Source of the DNA: Copromyces sp. CBS 386.78
Taxonomy: Eukaryota > Ascomycota > Sordariomycetes > Sordariales > Sordariaceae
Direction: 5' to 3'
Assembly (NCBI GenBank): GCA_030685235.1
Contig: MU839083.1
Span: 1-64,000, forward strand
Length of the DNA: 64,000 bases
This document shows, piece by piece, positions 20,201-31,765 of the stretch. The notes under the pieces are model-generated. The model made no database searches, was not told the origin of the DNA, and worked only from the letters and a program-made list of their open reading frames with translations. How positions within the stretch are numbered: position 1 is the stretch's first letter; every line of letters begins with the position of its first letter. The position numbers and the translations under genes were made by a program.

Positions 20201-21709
20201 TTAGTGTACAGACCCGCCATAGTAAACCTTGCGAACGTCGACGAGCTTCTTGCCCCTACCGATGGCGAGCTGTTCGGGGTTGGGCTGGCTGAGAAGGGCC
20301 TGGTAAGTGGCCTTTACTGTGTTCATGGGGTTGCGCGACCGCAGGAACTTTGCGCTGAGGTCGCGGATGCCGGCGGCGCGGCACATTTCGAAGATACGAT
20401 GGGAGACGCGGAGACCGAATCCTGGAGAGAAAGTTGCACATGTTAGTGGGATACAAGTATGATTTGAATGTGAAGGGGAGAACAATAACAACGACATAGA
20501 CATACCAGGAGGACGCGAGTTCAGGCGCACAATGGTGCCAGAAACCTTGGCGGTGACCTCGCCATAGATGGTCCTGTTCTCGTAGCGGGGGATGGGCTGC
20601 ATGCTCTGGATAGCCATCAGGGTGGCCTTTTCCTGAGCGATTTGAGGTTCGACCGACTTGGCCATACCGAGACCGAGCCAGCCGTCGCCGTTTCCGGCAA
20701 TGACCATGACCGAGGCGCTGGCGATCTTGCCCAGACGGGTCTGGTTCACGACACGACGTCGAACCAGCAATTTAGTTTTGAGATTGAGAATCTGACGGAC
20801 CGACATGCCCGTCCGCTTCTTCAGCTCCTGGAACTGACCCTTGTCATCGAGACCGTCGTCGGCCGGGTCGACCGCGTTCCTGTACCTGCCCTCCACGCCG
20901 GGGACCTTATCGGGAAGGGCGGGCGCCAGCGACGAGTTGGCCTGCAGGTTATTGTCGGTCATGGACGAGCGCTCGAGAATGTACGAGAGAATGTCGCCGT
21001 CGGTAGGACCGGTCGCGTTGGCGGCGGCCTTGGCGTCGGCATCCTTCTGCTCCTTGAGGTAGGCCCAGAAGTTGGTAAAGGCTTCGTCTCGGACGTCCTT
21101 TGGCCACTGCCCCTCAGGCTTCTTCTGGAACTCCTCCGGTACGAAGTCCTTCAGCTTCTTCATCTTGTGCGTCGGCTCGCCCCGGCGGATCTCATCGGCC
21201 CAGTTGATCAGGTCCTGGGTGAACTCGTCGACGTCCATGAAGCGCGCCTTGTGGCTGGGGGGCGCCGAGCGGCGGGCGCGCTTGTCGATGATGGGTTGTA
21301 TCTCGCTAAAGTCGTCGATGTAGGGCATGCGGTACGGGTCGATGCGCAGGCGACCTTGTATCGTCAGGTCCTTGGGGTCGATGGCGGCCTCGGCGGCCTC
21401 GATGGCCTCCATGTGTTCGGCGGGGTAGTTGTGGGCGAGGGCGGCCTTCTCGTCTTCCGTGTACTCGGCGAACTTCTTCTTGGTGAAACTCTCGATCTTC
21501 TCGTCCGAGGTCAGGCCCATCTCGACGGCGCGGACACTCTTGAAGCGCGATCGCCTCCGGGCCTCGAGGTGGGCGGAGCTGTGGAATTGGGACTGCTGTT
21601 GCTGACATGTCGACGCGGCCGGGGTGGAAGCTGCCGGTGCAGCGGCCGGGACAGCGGCGGCCAGACGCCGGGAGAGGAAGCTCCGGGCAACGAAGCGTGC
21701 CGCACTCAT
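20201..21709 (-). CDS. mrps5: Mitochondrial small ribosomal subunit protein uS5m
   Basis: Exons 20506-21709 and 20201-20421 (minus strand) give 474 residues. The 84-base intron (GT-AG, branch ACTAAC) is a multiple of three and has no in-frame stop. The start at 21709 (MSAARFVARSFLSRRLAAAV) gives a good mitochondrial targeting peptide. A charged fungal-specific region of about 250 residues precedes the S5 N-domain (about 285-355: LKTKLLVRRRVVNQTRLGK, VIAGNGDGWLGLGMAK). The C-domain follows (RPPGFGLRVSHRIFEMCRAAG, IRDLSAKFLRSRNPMNTVKA). It belongs in the mitoribosome decoding subunit. The 384-codon ORF on the opposite strand is a shadow of this gene. Confidence 0.95.
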   Translation of the reverse strand: MSAARFVARSFLSRRLAAAVPAAAPAASTPAASTCQQQQSQFHSSAHLEARRRSRFKSVRAVEMGLTSDEKIESFTKKKFAEYTEDEKAALAHNYPAEHMEAIEAAEAAIDPKDLTIQGRLRIDPYRMPYIDDFSEIQPIIDKRARRSAPPSHKARFMDVDEFTQDLINWADEIRRGEPTHKMKKLKDFVPEEFQKKPEGQWPKDVRDEAFTNFWAYLKEQKDADAKAAANATGPTDGDILSYILERSSMTDNNLQANSSLAPALPDKVPGVEGRYRNAVDPADDGLDDKGQFQELKKRTGMSVRQILNLKTKLLVRRRVVNQTRLGKIASASVMVIAGNGDGWLGLGMAKSVEPQIAQEKATLMAIQSMQPIPRYENRTIYGEVTAKVSGTIVRLNSRPPGMSMSLLLFSPSHSNHTCIPLTCATFSPGFGLRVSHRIFEMCRAAGIRDLSAKFLRSRNPMNTVKATYQALLSQPNPEQLAIGRGKKLVDVRKVYYGGSVH

Positions 21710-22748
21710 GGTTGGCAGGCGGGACTGGATGGAGGCCGGAGGAGGAGAAAGGTGGTGGTGGGAGGGGAGGGTTGGTTGTTGGGCGTCCCCCAATGACGGC
21801 AGCTGGTTTCCTTCGCGGTTGAGAACCCTCGGAGCCGGTCGTCCCTCGTCGAGTCTATTTCGCGGCTCTACTAGTTTTTTGGAGACTGGCGCCCGCCAAT
21901 CCAAAGTGGCATGCGAGATGCGACGGAAACGACCGACCGGCCCCCCAGCAATTTTTTGGTGGTCCGAGCTTCCCAGAGGCTCCCGCTGCGTCCCGCACTT
22001 CGACCGCGCCCGCCGAACCGGCCACGGCAATCGTTCAGGCACACGGGGGCCAGTCCGGATGAGCTGCCACGAGCCCGTTCTCTGCTTACGTAAGGTGTCC
22101 ATGTGCTTGAAGGGGATCTGGAGGGACCCTTTTCTGTCGCAGCTCTGAAAGTCTGAAACAGCCGAGTCCCCTGAAATTGAAGCTCTCTTGCCGCCGCCGT
22201 CAGTCTCCTGAGATCTCGACTTGTGCATCTCTTCAATGTGACGTCCTTGGTTTCATGCCCCTGGTAGGTTCCGGCTCTCCTGGTTGAAGGAGGGACTGTG
22301 AGTATCTTTTGTCGCGAACTGATCTTTTCTGGTTTTCCTTCTTCTATTCTCAATCTCTTGATCTGCATGTCCACATACCAAACCTGCGACTGGGAATAAC
22401 TTCATTGCACACGACTCATCTGTCATTGTCGCGCGGCGCAAGCAAAAGCCACATACATCTCGAGGAACATAACAATTACTTTGATACCATCAGAACCTTT
22501 TAATTCGAACTTCAATCAAACGCCCTGGTGGCCACCTACTATCAAGATATCATATCCTCCTCATCGATCACTCTCATCATCACCATATTATACCCGAGCA
22601 CAGCGACAGCGACTGGCAACCAAGCACATCATCACATCATACATTTTTCTACATACCAAACGCCCATTGGCCACCACAAAACACAACGACCAGTCTCACA
22701 ACCCTCCAGACACATTAACAGCCACAACCAACGCATCACACCTACAAA
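21710..22748. other. Divergent promoter region
   Basis: About 1 kb between the uS5m gene (-) and the small membrane protein gene (+). The right half, from about 22500, is C/A-rich and is a likely leader for the + strand gene. Overlapping ORFs on both strands have no domain features. Confidence 0.5.
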
Positions 22749-23006
22749 ATGGGCCAATTCGACTGGTTCCTCAAAATCGGCGCCACCCCCCAAGCTGTGG
22801 CGGTACTCAACGACCAGCCCATCCTTTTTACGATTCTCGTCGTCGTGCTCATCGCCGTCATCCTCCAATGCGTGCTGCTGTGGTACATCCACTACGCGAC
22901 TTTGAAGCCGGAGCAGCGGGCGGCCAAGAACAAGAAGAAGAAGGGGGCCGCGAGCCCGGGCGAGAACAAGAAGGCTGCGCCGGGTGGGGGAGGGGTTAAG
23001 GAATGA
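22749..23006 (+). CDS. Small single-pass membrane protein with Lys-rich tail
   Basis: A single exon of 85 residues. A short N-terminus (MGQFDWFLKIGATPQ) is followed by one strong membrane segment at about residues 25-47 (ILFTILVVVLIAVILQCVLL). A basic cytosolic-type tail with KNKKKKGAASPGENKKAAPG comes next and ends in GGGGVKE. G+C-rich codon use resembles the neighbouring genes. No family is recognised; the topology fits a small tail-rich protein of the ER, plasma or mitochondrial membrane. Coding status is supported by ATG context (ACAAAATGG) and the clear membrane helix. Confidence 0.7.
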   Translation: MGQFDWFLKIGATPQAVAVLNDQPILFTILVVVLIAVILQCVLLWYIHYATLKPEQRAAKNKKKKGAASPGENKKAAPGGGGVKE

Positions 23007-23630
23007 AAATGGGCTGAAGGGAGATGGGACGACTAAGGGGAACTGGGAGGAAATCGGATGGAAGGATACGGGGCAGGATTTTCAGTATAAGTAGTATGAA
23101 AGTCGTGGGCGGATAATATGGAGGCCGGAGAGAGCAAGGCAAAGGATGATCAGATTCTGCCTTGATGAAGGATGACGGAAAGAGGTGGAAGACATTGAAG
23201 GTCGACACGCCTGTTCCCAGGGATTGCGACACCGGCATCGACGGATGGACAGAAAACCGGGTTCTTCTTCGGCGAGAGATACCCTGTGTTGGTAGAACTC
23301 GAACCTCGAAGTTATCTGGGACGCGGCTCATGATACCTCACCGATTGGGATATGCCTTCTTGATCCCCTGGTGGGAAAAGCCCCAAGGAAGGCAACGGCG
23401 CCACTCTTTGGTGCTTGGATACAGGTCTGGCTATTTGCCGAACGGATAGCATATCATGACTTGGACTGTTTTGAAGTCGTGTGCTTGGGGCTGTTGGAAA
23501 TACACAGCGAAAGAATTGTGTCGAATCAAATCCCTCTGTTGTGATTACGGGCAACTTTTTGGAAGTTTTATCCCACATTGTTCACGGAGTGTTAGAGTGG
23601 TTTGGTCCCGTATGGTGCGAATCTACGATT
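23007..23630. other. Convergent 3' spacer
   Basis: Lies between the small membrane protein gene (+) and a minus-strand gene. No coding or repeat feature recognised. Confidence 0.5.
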
Positions 23631-25447
23631 TTATGCAAAACCCCATTCTAGATATCCTCCTAAATACTCTTCCGGATCCCCAAACTCCTCTTCATAATAC
23701 TCCTCTTCAAAATGCAGCTCATCACCCGCTAGATAGTCTATCTGACCTGCCTGTATTGCTTGGTGCCTCGGAATCGGATGAAGGTTTCCAAGCGCATCTG
23801 CATAGACGTAGTCACCTTCGGAACTCGGCTGAGGTTCGTAGAGTGCCATGACCTCTCCATCAGCATCCCCGAGATCGATTTCGCTCTTGCCATATGTTTC
23901 TTCCTCGCTGTGATCCTCGGACAGCCACCCCTCGCGATCCTCCAAAAGGGCGGCATTTCCCAGCTCGTATTGATACTCGTACTCAACCGCGTCTGTGTCC
24001 GTCTCCGTATCTGAGTCTGTGCCTTCCTCGAAAAGACCAAAAGGGTAGTCATGAGCCAAAGACGAATGGTGATGGTTCACCCAGCCATCTTCAGTCAGTT
24101 GAGTGAACTCGTCCAGCATCTCCTCCGCTTGCGTATCTACCAGGGCTTCTCCATCAGCCTTGGCTTTTCGCTTGCTGGTCTTGACAGTAGGCTCGACATG
24201 GATGCTCGTCTGGCATAACGACCACAGCCTCTTCTCGACTTCCTTTCTGATTCCGTCTTCATAATCATCTGGGTGGCTTGTGGTACTACTGACAGCTTCA
24301 GCTCCCAACAGCTTGTTCACTTTCGCCCTCAGCGTTGCTGACCGAGCATTGCGCAACCGGGCTATTCCGTTGGCGATTGTCGGAATAGTTTGCGCATGTG
24401 CTGTCATGGACTATATACAAGTGTCAGCCAACATCTCCATATTGCGTCACTTCCTGTCCTGTACGCTCGTACATACCTGTAAGTAGCGAAGATTCCATAC
24501 TGCCGGCGCAATGTCTATAAGCGAGGGGAGTTGTGTGTCCTCGGTGACCTTTACCCCAGGGGAAGTGTGCTTGACTCCTAGAAGCTTCCGGAGCGCCACA
24601 TCCAGACACAATGCCATCTTTTTCTGTTCCTCTTTCGAGATTGACAGTAGGATAACTGCATCCGGCTCGGAGTTTGTCGAGTCTGGTTGAGTGTCTGGAC
24701 GAGCTTTCCTGACTGGTTGCCGCGAAGTGTCCGCATACTTGACGTTTGCGGACCTTGTGATCCGTCGTGGATTTCTTCGCCCACCAGGTCTGGTCTCTTC
24801 GACCACACGTAGCTCTGGTTCTGTCTGGGTAATTTCTTGATTGGCCTTGTTCGACGGTCGCTTGGGCTCGCCGGCCCCCCTCCACGATGTATCGATCCGA
24901 AGATTAACCTTACACACCAAGCCTCTGAACTTGACGCAAGTTACTGTGGGCGGTACGATCATCTCCGAGGAGAGATCTGGGTGGCACAAAAAGTAGGAAG
25001 TCTCCGGCTTCTGGTCCCCCTCCTGGAAGCCAAACGGAAGTGTTGAATGCTTAGCTCTAAGCTGAAGATCAATTTCTTCCCAGAGCTGATCAAGCACGAG
25101 TCAGCAATCGGGATCATATGTCTGTCGGTGCTGAGGAATCTCGTAAAACTTACCGAGCACTCAGCAGCCATGCCAATGAGTGATGAGATGATAGCCGGAT
25201 TGATCACGTTCGGATCTGGTAGCTGGCCATTGATGAACGTCTTGAAGACAAGCTGGCAAGACCCCGACTTTGCCACCCATAGATTTCCGTCTTTGGAGTG
25301 CTGGAACAAGTCGGTTGCAGTAAGCTGGTTCAACTCCAACGTAGCCGTTTCCGAGTCGATGAGGCAAGAGGCTGTCAGTTCGAGAGATAAGGGCGAGTTT
25401 TTTCGGGCAACTGTGATGCTTCCTAGGTTGACTGTTGTTCCTTCCAT
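23631..25447 (-). CDS. Hypothetical protein, 560 residues
   Basis: Three exons on the minus strand, 25154-25447, 24477-25085 and 23631-24410, all joined in phase 0 by GT-AG introns of 68 and 66 bases. The N-terminal ~170 residues look globular and beta-rich (LSLELTASCLIDSETATLEL, GNLWVAKSGSCQLVFKTF). A basic, disordered middle follows (about 185-230, RPGGRRNPRRITRSANVKY). A helical part (EEQKKMALCLDVALRKLLG) and a segment with Arg/Ala helices (IARLRNARSATLRAKVNKLL) come next. The C-terminal 150 residues are very acidic (TDSDTETDTDAVEYEYQYEL, FEEEYYEEEFGDPEEY). I do not recognise the family. Basic and acidic tracts suggest a nuclear protein; this is a guess. Confidence 0.78.
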
Positions 25448-26012
25448 TGTAGACAAATATGTTTAGGCAGCAAAGACAACGAAAGTTGCTGGAAAAGGGG
25501 ACATAGCGAATATAACTCGATTCACGCAGAAACTGAAAGATTCCGTGGTGGAAGAAGATTGCCTCGACGTTCCCCATTCCTTCCGGTCAGATGCGCGAAG
25601 GCAACAAGACCTTTCGGCTCCATAATGGATCACCTTCAGTCTCAGCCAACGAGGTGTCCTCCACTCGCAATTAAACGATTGTTCATTTCGTGGATGCAGC
25701 CGCACATCGTCACTGCCGAATTTGGTCTTCAACATGGATCAATCTGCCAAAGAGGGAAGGAACTCGCCAACACACACCGTACTCCCATTTTTGGCCTTTA
25801 ACCAATGGACCATTTGCGTGAAGATGCGAGCATCGATTGACGAAGAAAATGCGCTGAAATAAAGAAAGATCCTATGTATGCGCTATTCAACTCCCCAGGT
25901 CGGTTGCAAAAAGACTACACACACAACCACTGTTTTGTTTGGTGAGCCCACGTGTAGTCTTTTTCCTGAGCCACCTGTTCCCTTCGTCGCTCTTCTCTCT
26001 CGTGTGCCTATA
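25448..26012. other. Spacer between two minus-strand genes
   Basis: 565 bases between ate1 and the 560-residue hypothetical gene, which it presumably promotes. No feature recognised. Confidence 0.45.
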
Positions 26013-27641
26013 TTATAGCACACGAGTTTTCCTCCGGAAGTCCACACAAATTTCGTCCATCACGTCCGTCCCCATCGCTGCCACAAGCTCTGCAATCATT
26101 GACTTGATCGACCTGCTGTCCACTCCAATATCTTGTTGTTCCCAATTGACCAGGTCGGAAGTCAGAAAGTACCCGGGGGCAGAATCTGAGCACAGGACTA
26201 GGTTGTCCATATCCAGCTGCTTCATCTCTTCCAACGATGGGATGCCCGGCATACTGCTGCCCAGCAAAAAGTCCCCTTCTTCCTCATCACCTTCGCTGTC
26301 ACTCTCTGGCTGAATGAAATGACCTTCGAAGAGCTTCGGGGCATCTCCGGACTCCTTCCGTTGCCGCTCCCTGGAAAGGCTGACGTAGTGATTTGTGTCA
26401 AAAACCGCCAACGCCTCCTTGTCCATCAACTCCCAGGCCAGCGTCTCGGGATCGAGAACAAACTGCGGCTTGAAGTCCATCTTGTACTTCATCTTGGGGC
26501 AGCTATGGATGTAGAATCCCGGATACCACCAACGATAGCCGTCCTCTCGAGCCAAAGCAATCTCTCGCATGGCACTGAGCTTGCCTGGATTGTGTGAGTG
26601 GAACGACTCATGGTAGAGAAAATACACCGAGCTGACGGCGTGGGGAAGCAGGTCTAGCACCCCTATTGCAACAAGTTTCCCGTCCAGCCAGTAACACTGG
26701 TGGTAAGAGCCCACCTGGCGCGGAACCCCCTCTGAATCGTAAATGGTTTCACGCTTAAGAGGCGAATTGCACAGGAACCTCTTGAATCCAGGGCGCGAAA
26801 TCTTGTCAGGGCCCTCTTTATGAACAAGTCTCTGATAGTTCTCAAAGACGAGATATTTTTCCTCCGTAAATTCGTCTGGCTCCAATGTGACATGAAACCT
26901 GTGGGCTGGCTCTGGAGGCGTCTTCAGGAATTGTGCCTCGGGTTCATGGATTCTTTCAATCAAATCGAACTCATTGTGCCGTTTTCGTGCTTCCTGGCGC
27001 GTACGAGGGTGAAGACTGGCAGCAGCATGTGTGTACTCAGGGCCGATAACGTAGTTGTTGAACCGGTTGACTGTTTGCCGCTGGTCTTTCGTAGGTTTGT
27101 ACTCTGTTGAGTCCAGACGAAGAGTATAGTGGGGACAACAAGAATTTCTGGGGTTCGGCCTGTAGAGAAGAGTCCCGGACCGTCTCCAATACCGATCAAC
27201 TAACTTTTGGTATAGGTGCGTTGATAAGGACTTAGTCGTAGCATAGTAAGAGTGACCTGTGTCAAAGCGGGTTAGACGTGGGCCTTACATCCAACCATAT
27301 CCCCAACTAGGCACTTGTTCCTTGGTCTTGGGCACACAAACCGAAGAACCCAGACTAATGAGGCTTATCGTGTGACATGTATAACACCAGGGGGGAAGAG
27401 ACTCGGTAGTGCTCGGGAAAGGAGAAGGGATAGGGTTGAAATGGGAACTCCATTTACGTTTTCGTTTACCTGCACGGGAAGTCCCTCGACAATAGCCGCA
27501 ATCAGATGCGCTGCTATACCCTACAGTATTCACTCTCGGTTAGCATCATTACCAAAACATGACTCTTTCGGAGCTCAAGTGACAAAATATCTCCGTTCGG
27601 CCTTGACCTGCTTCGTGACAAACACTCGGGCTCAAATGCAT
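26013..27641 (-). CDS. ate1: Arginyl-tRNA-protein transferase 1 (Ate1)
   Basis: Minus-strand exons 27608-27641, 27470-27520 and 26013-27256 give 442 residues. The N-terminal domain carries the Cys motifs of the family: GYSSASDCGYC across the first exons and NSCCPHYTLRLD in exon 3. The C-terminal GNAT-like domain has PGFKRFLCNSPL, GSYHQCYWLDGKLVAIGVLD, SVYFLYHESF and GYRWWYPGFYIHSCPKMKYK. Ate1 transfers Arg from Arg-tRNA to N-terminal Asp/Glu (or oxidised Cys) to mark proteins for the N-degron pathway. Exon 3 and its acceptor are firm. The second intron is long (213 bases). The first intron uses an unusual donor (GTCAAG), so the 11-codon first exon is tentative. Confidence 0.9.
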
Positions 27642-30600
27642 GGATGGTAACACAACCCCCGAACCAAATAACACCCGTCTTTCGGGTAGCTCAACCGTAC
27701 TAGAGAGCACATGCGACTGACTCGGGAAATGAGTACAACGCGAAGGATATGAGATAAGCTGTTTCCTGGAACCCATGCGAGGAGTGCGAGGTACGTAGCC
27801 ACCCCACGCCGGACTGTCTATATAATGACGGACATCATGACTCTTTTGTAAGACAAATGATCTGATATTCCTCCATGAGCATCAAAATGCCGCTTGGCAC
27901 TGAGTGTTATGGACATGTTTGTAGGAAACAAATGTGGCCCCTTTCGGCGCTGAGCAACAGTTGCGGCCAACGATATTGTGTCAATCTCGCACATGGCCAG
28001 AATGGTTGGGTGAGAATTAAGGAAACAACCAGCTTACCAATTGGGTATATAAAGGACAATGGCGCCTCAGCGTCGTCAGGGGTCTGCATGTTGTTTGTGT
28101 TGTACATGGTCGTCTAAAGCGGGGAGGACAGAAGCTCAGGTGGTCTTCCCTCGGAGATGGGGAGCCAGGAAGTTTCGTCGTCTCGGAGCTCGAACAAAAG
28201 AGAACGGAAGTGTGTCGTGGACCTTTTTCCGGTTGGGATGTTGCAACGGGTCTCGCTGTTGCTGAATCTTTTATCCACGTCTCCACGATATCCAGTCTTG
28301 TCGGTGGAACAGGCGGCGACCACCTCCGAACGGGGTACAGCCTCCAGGCGTCTGCCTGGTGTATAACGATCTTCTCTGAGAATCGTGAATGACAAGAAAA
28401 CCGAGTTGAGGAATTGGATATTCAATGTTTGTGGATGTAGTCTTGATTTGTACTGAATCGAGGCTATATCCCAGTAGGAGGTTGCTAGCTCCTGAGCCGC
28501 CGGGGGGAATGATGAGGAGCTGGACTTGTAGGCACGTAATAATGTGTAGGAAACACCTTCAAAGAGACTTGGAGATGATGTCTGCGCGGCCCTTCAAAAT
28601 TTCTAGAAAGACATGAGTCAGAACAAAAGCTGTTGATGATTGTTGGACGTTTTGTTGTGTTTAGTTGGTGATGACCCGGCGCCTTCAGGTGGGCAGTTGC
28701 CTATCAGAACGCGGGAGGGGCAACCGTTCGCAACCCCCATCCACCTCATCCTTGCCAACCAACGACGCCATCAGCGGGTGCTTGGCCCTCCCCGCCATCA
28801 CTCCTGCCAAAGAGCCAAAGAGCCAGTGAGCTAGCGGGCTGGCGGGGACCTTCCCAACTGGTAACTTGCAGTCTCAAAGACGCTTACCTACCTTATGGTG
28901 AAAGCAATAATATGAACTATGATTCCATCTCTTCTGGATGTGCCCGGTTACTGTCAAGGAAATACCTGCAGATCGAAAGCGTGAACTGCGAAGCTGTCTT
29001 GATTGCCATGATTAAAGGGATCCTCACTAGCGCATAGGGTAGCAGTGTGCAACCCGGCCGGAAATACCGCTTTCGGTTCTACCGCGAAATCACACGACTC
29101 GTGATATTCCAATTCTCATGGAGTCCATGAAAGCTTTAATCGTCTGCGAGGCACCTGTACACAACAGTAGCTGGGTAAGACTATGCAATGTTCCGTCATA
29201 CGCTGCTCTCCAACCGGGCGCAGCACCATTTCCAGCTCTTTGTTTTTCGAGACATTTGCAACCGTTTCGTGTACGGACATTCACGGTGTAGAAGTAGGAA
29301 TGCCATAGAACTAGTAGGTCGGTTCTTCCAGAGTACGTATGACCTTACAACCAATCTCCTTTTTGGGTTGCCCGCGAGCAGCGATATTTCTGGCTTCTAG
29401 TGCAGACATTGGGGGCACGGCTTCGCATTTCCTGGGACTTGAGCATCTTCAAGTTCCGGGTTCGGTTGAGGTCTGCTCATAGCTGCCTCGGCCTCGCTGC
29501 CACTGACTTGCAGCTGTAAAAGTCGGGCAGCCTCTGTCATAGGAGTCCGATGCCGCGATTGGATCCATTTACCAGAATCTCTGCCTCGTCTAGAATTCTC
29601 TAAGCCTATAATTGAGCACTTCTCATGTCGACCTACCACCAAGTAACACCAAAAGGAGAACGGCCCTGGTTTACCGCCCGGAATGGATGATGATGGATTA
29701 AAGCTTCCGCCATGCGCCAGTGTCGATCCGGACGTGGCATGGAGCCCGTGCTCAACCCGTTTGACAAAGCTGACCATTCATCAGCCGTAGAAATATGGGT
29801 CATAATGCTTAATTCTCATCCGGAGCGGTACGTACCTGCTGCCACTCAATTCGACCGCAATTTCCTCGCCATGTATCACTTCCTTGTGTTGTTTCTCTCC
29901 ATTTCTTCACTCTTGTGTTCCTTCTCGTTCGGGCTCAAACTAGGTATTCACAGTCGGTCTTGTCCCCGACAGGCGAATGTCCGGCCACAACTCATTCCTG
30001 CCGAAGACACATGAAATTGTGCTTCACGTTCCGGCGGCGGCGTGTATGTGTGGGCAAGTGGGATCACAATGTCCAGATGGTCTGTCAGATGAAGCGACAA
30101 GTTCCTACGCATTGCAGTGCCCGACTGGATTGCGCTTTTACCGAGTGCATTCCACGTCAGGTCGCACACCATCACTGGCACTTGTATGCATCTCGGATCC
30201 AGAGCATTGGATCTGTTTCCTGCTCGGTTGTGTCCATCATCCGTTGAGCTTGCACATGGCCTCCAAGCCATCGCGAACTAGGTATTGTACACGCTAGCTT
30301 CCTCTCATCAGGTCCTTGGGCTCGACGAGAGCTACCTCCCTACCTCTGCCTCGCAAAGCCCAGGTGCGGAGAGCTCTCGTCGGGCTACCGTGATCGCTTT
30401 GATTCCATGTCTTCACGGATTTCCTCGTTCCTAGGTCTCCTTCTCATGTAGCTTTCGGACCGGGGAACCTGGCGTCTCAGGTCGTTTGCCCACACTGCAG
30501 TCATGCCTTCCAGGGTGAAGCTTCCAAGTTCCAGGTGCACACCACTTCAGATCTGAGCTCTTGCAACAAAGACGCCCCGGCTTTCATATCCTGGCGCTTC

Positions 30601-31765
30601 GTGACCTACCTAGAGGTATTCACCGGTTTCTATCCTTTCAAAGGTAGCTCTGGTTGGTAGCAGATTTGGATCCGAAACTGAAGCGTTGAGAAGGTGCTAC
30701 AGGTGCAGGTGGCCTTCCATCTTTCCACTTTGGCCCAAAACGAGAACAGGTCGCGTGTGCCCCGCCCCTTGAGCTTCCACCACGAAGCAACGGAAGGCAG
30801 GTCCAAACGGCTCGAGGTACCTTCCTTACCATACGGACTTTGGCACTCTCACCCTAGCGAGCGCTCAGGCTGTCACTACAGGCCGCTAAAAGGGCGTCGT
30901 TGCCGGCCGCCAAAAGTGCCAGTGAGTTAAAAGGGAACCTCGAAAAAAAGTCTGCTTCCAAGCGAACCCCCCCGTCTGGCCGCCCCCGAGCGAAGCACCA
31001 CCCACCTTCGTTTTCTCCGACGTCGCCCCTCAAGGTTCCACGTCTAGGTAGATCCTCGACAGATCCTCGACTTCGCATCTGGTTCTGCTGGTCTCCAGTG
31101 CATCGAGAAATCCAAGTTCCGTTCCGTCGGTCGGGTTCTCGACCACCAACGTCCACTGCGCTGTCGCGTGGTGTCTGGACCAAAGTCTACCACACTACCA
31201 CAACTTCGCTACACTAAAAAGTCGACGGTCCCTCCCCTCCGTTTTCCGTCACGACCACGACTACCACTCGTCAGACCATCCCGCCTGCCGCCGTCTGTCG
31301 AGAGGCACCGTCGTCTTTTTTTTTTTCCCTCTCTCTTCTTCCTTTGCGAAAGACGCAGCACTTCCAACAGCTTCCCGATTGCCCATTTCGGGTCCGCCTT
31401 CCACTTCTCCAAGTTGGTCCTGCACTCGACGCACTCTTTTCCGCACGACCAGCTTTTCAGACCCCCATCGATTCGCACCATCTCTGCGCATCCCGGTGTC
31501 GCTCCGTCATTCCAGTAATTCTCCGAGCTTCTACCCGTCGTACCTTTCCGATCATGCCGCTCACCGTGCGCTAAAGCTCCGGGACACCACTCTCTTCAAC
31601 GACTATCCGGATATCTCGACGTACCGAGCGCCGTTTCTTTGACGACCTTCGGCGAACCCAGACCCCCCAGCGCGCCTCGTAGTTCACGGACGTCCCCAGT
31701 CAACCTACCTACAAAGACTTGGCAAGGAATTGGTCACTCTGCCGACCTGTTGGGAGCTCTGCAAG
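27642..31765. other. 4.1-kb intergenic stretch
   Basis: Lies between the divergent ate1 and Nudix genes. ORFs are short (up to 126 codons), overlap on both strands and show no domain, signal or membrane pattern. The last 600 bases (about 31160-31760) are C/T-rich and likely hold the promoter and leader of the Nudix gene. No tRNA or repeat was recognised. A noncoding transcript cannot be excluded. Confidence 0.5.

Noticed and set aside
19464..20204. 246-codon + strand ORF after dad3
   Set aside because: It begins inside dad3 exon 2 in another frame and consists of Gly/Lys/Glu low complexity driven by the homopolymers.
20642..21796. 384-codon + strand ORF
   Set aside because: It lies exactly opposite the uS5m exon and its Leu/Gly/Val-rich composition is that of an antisense shadow.
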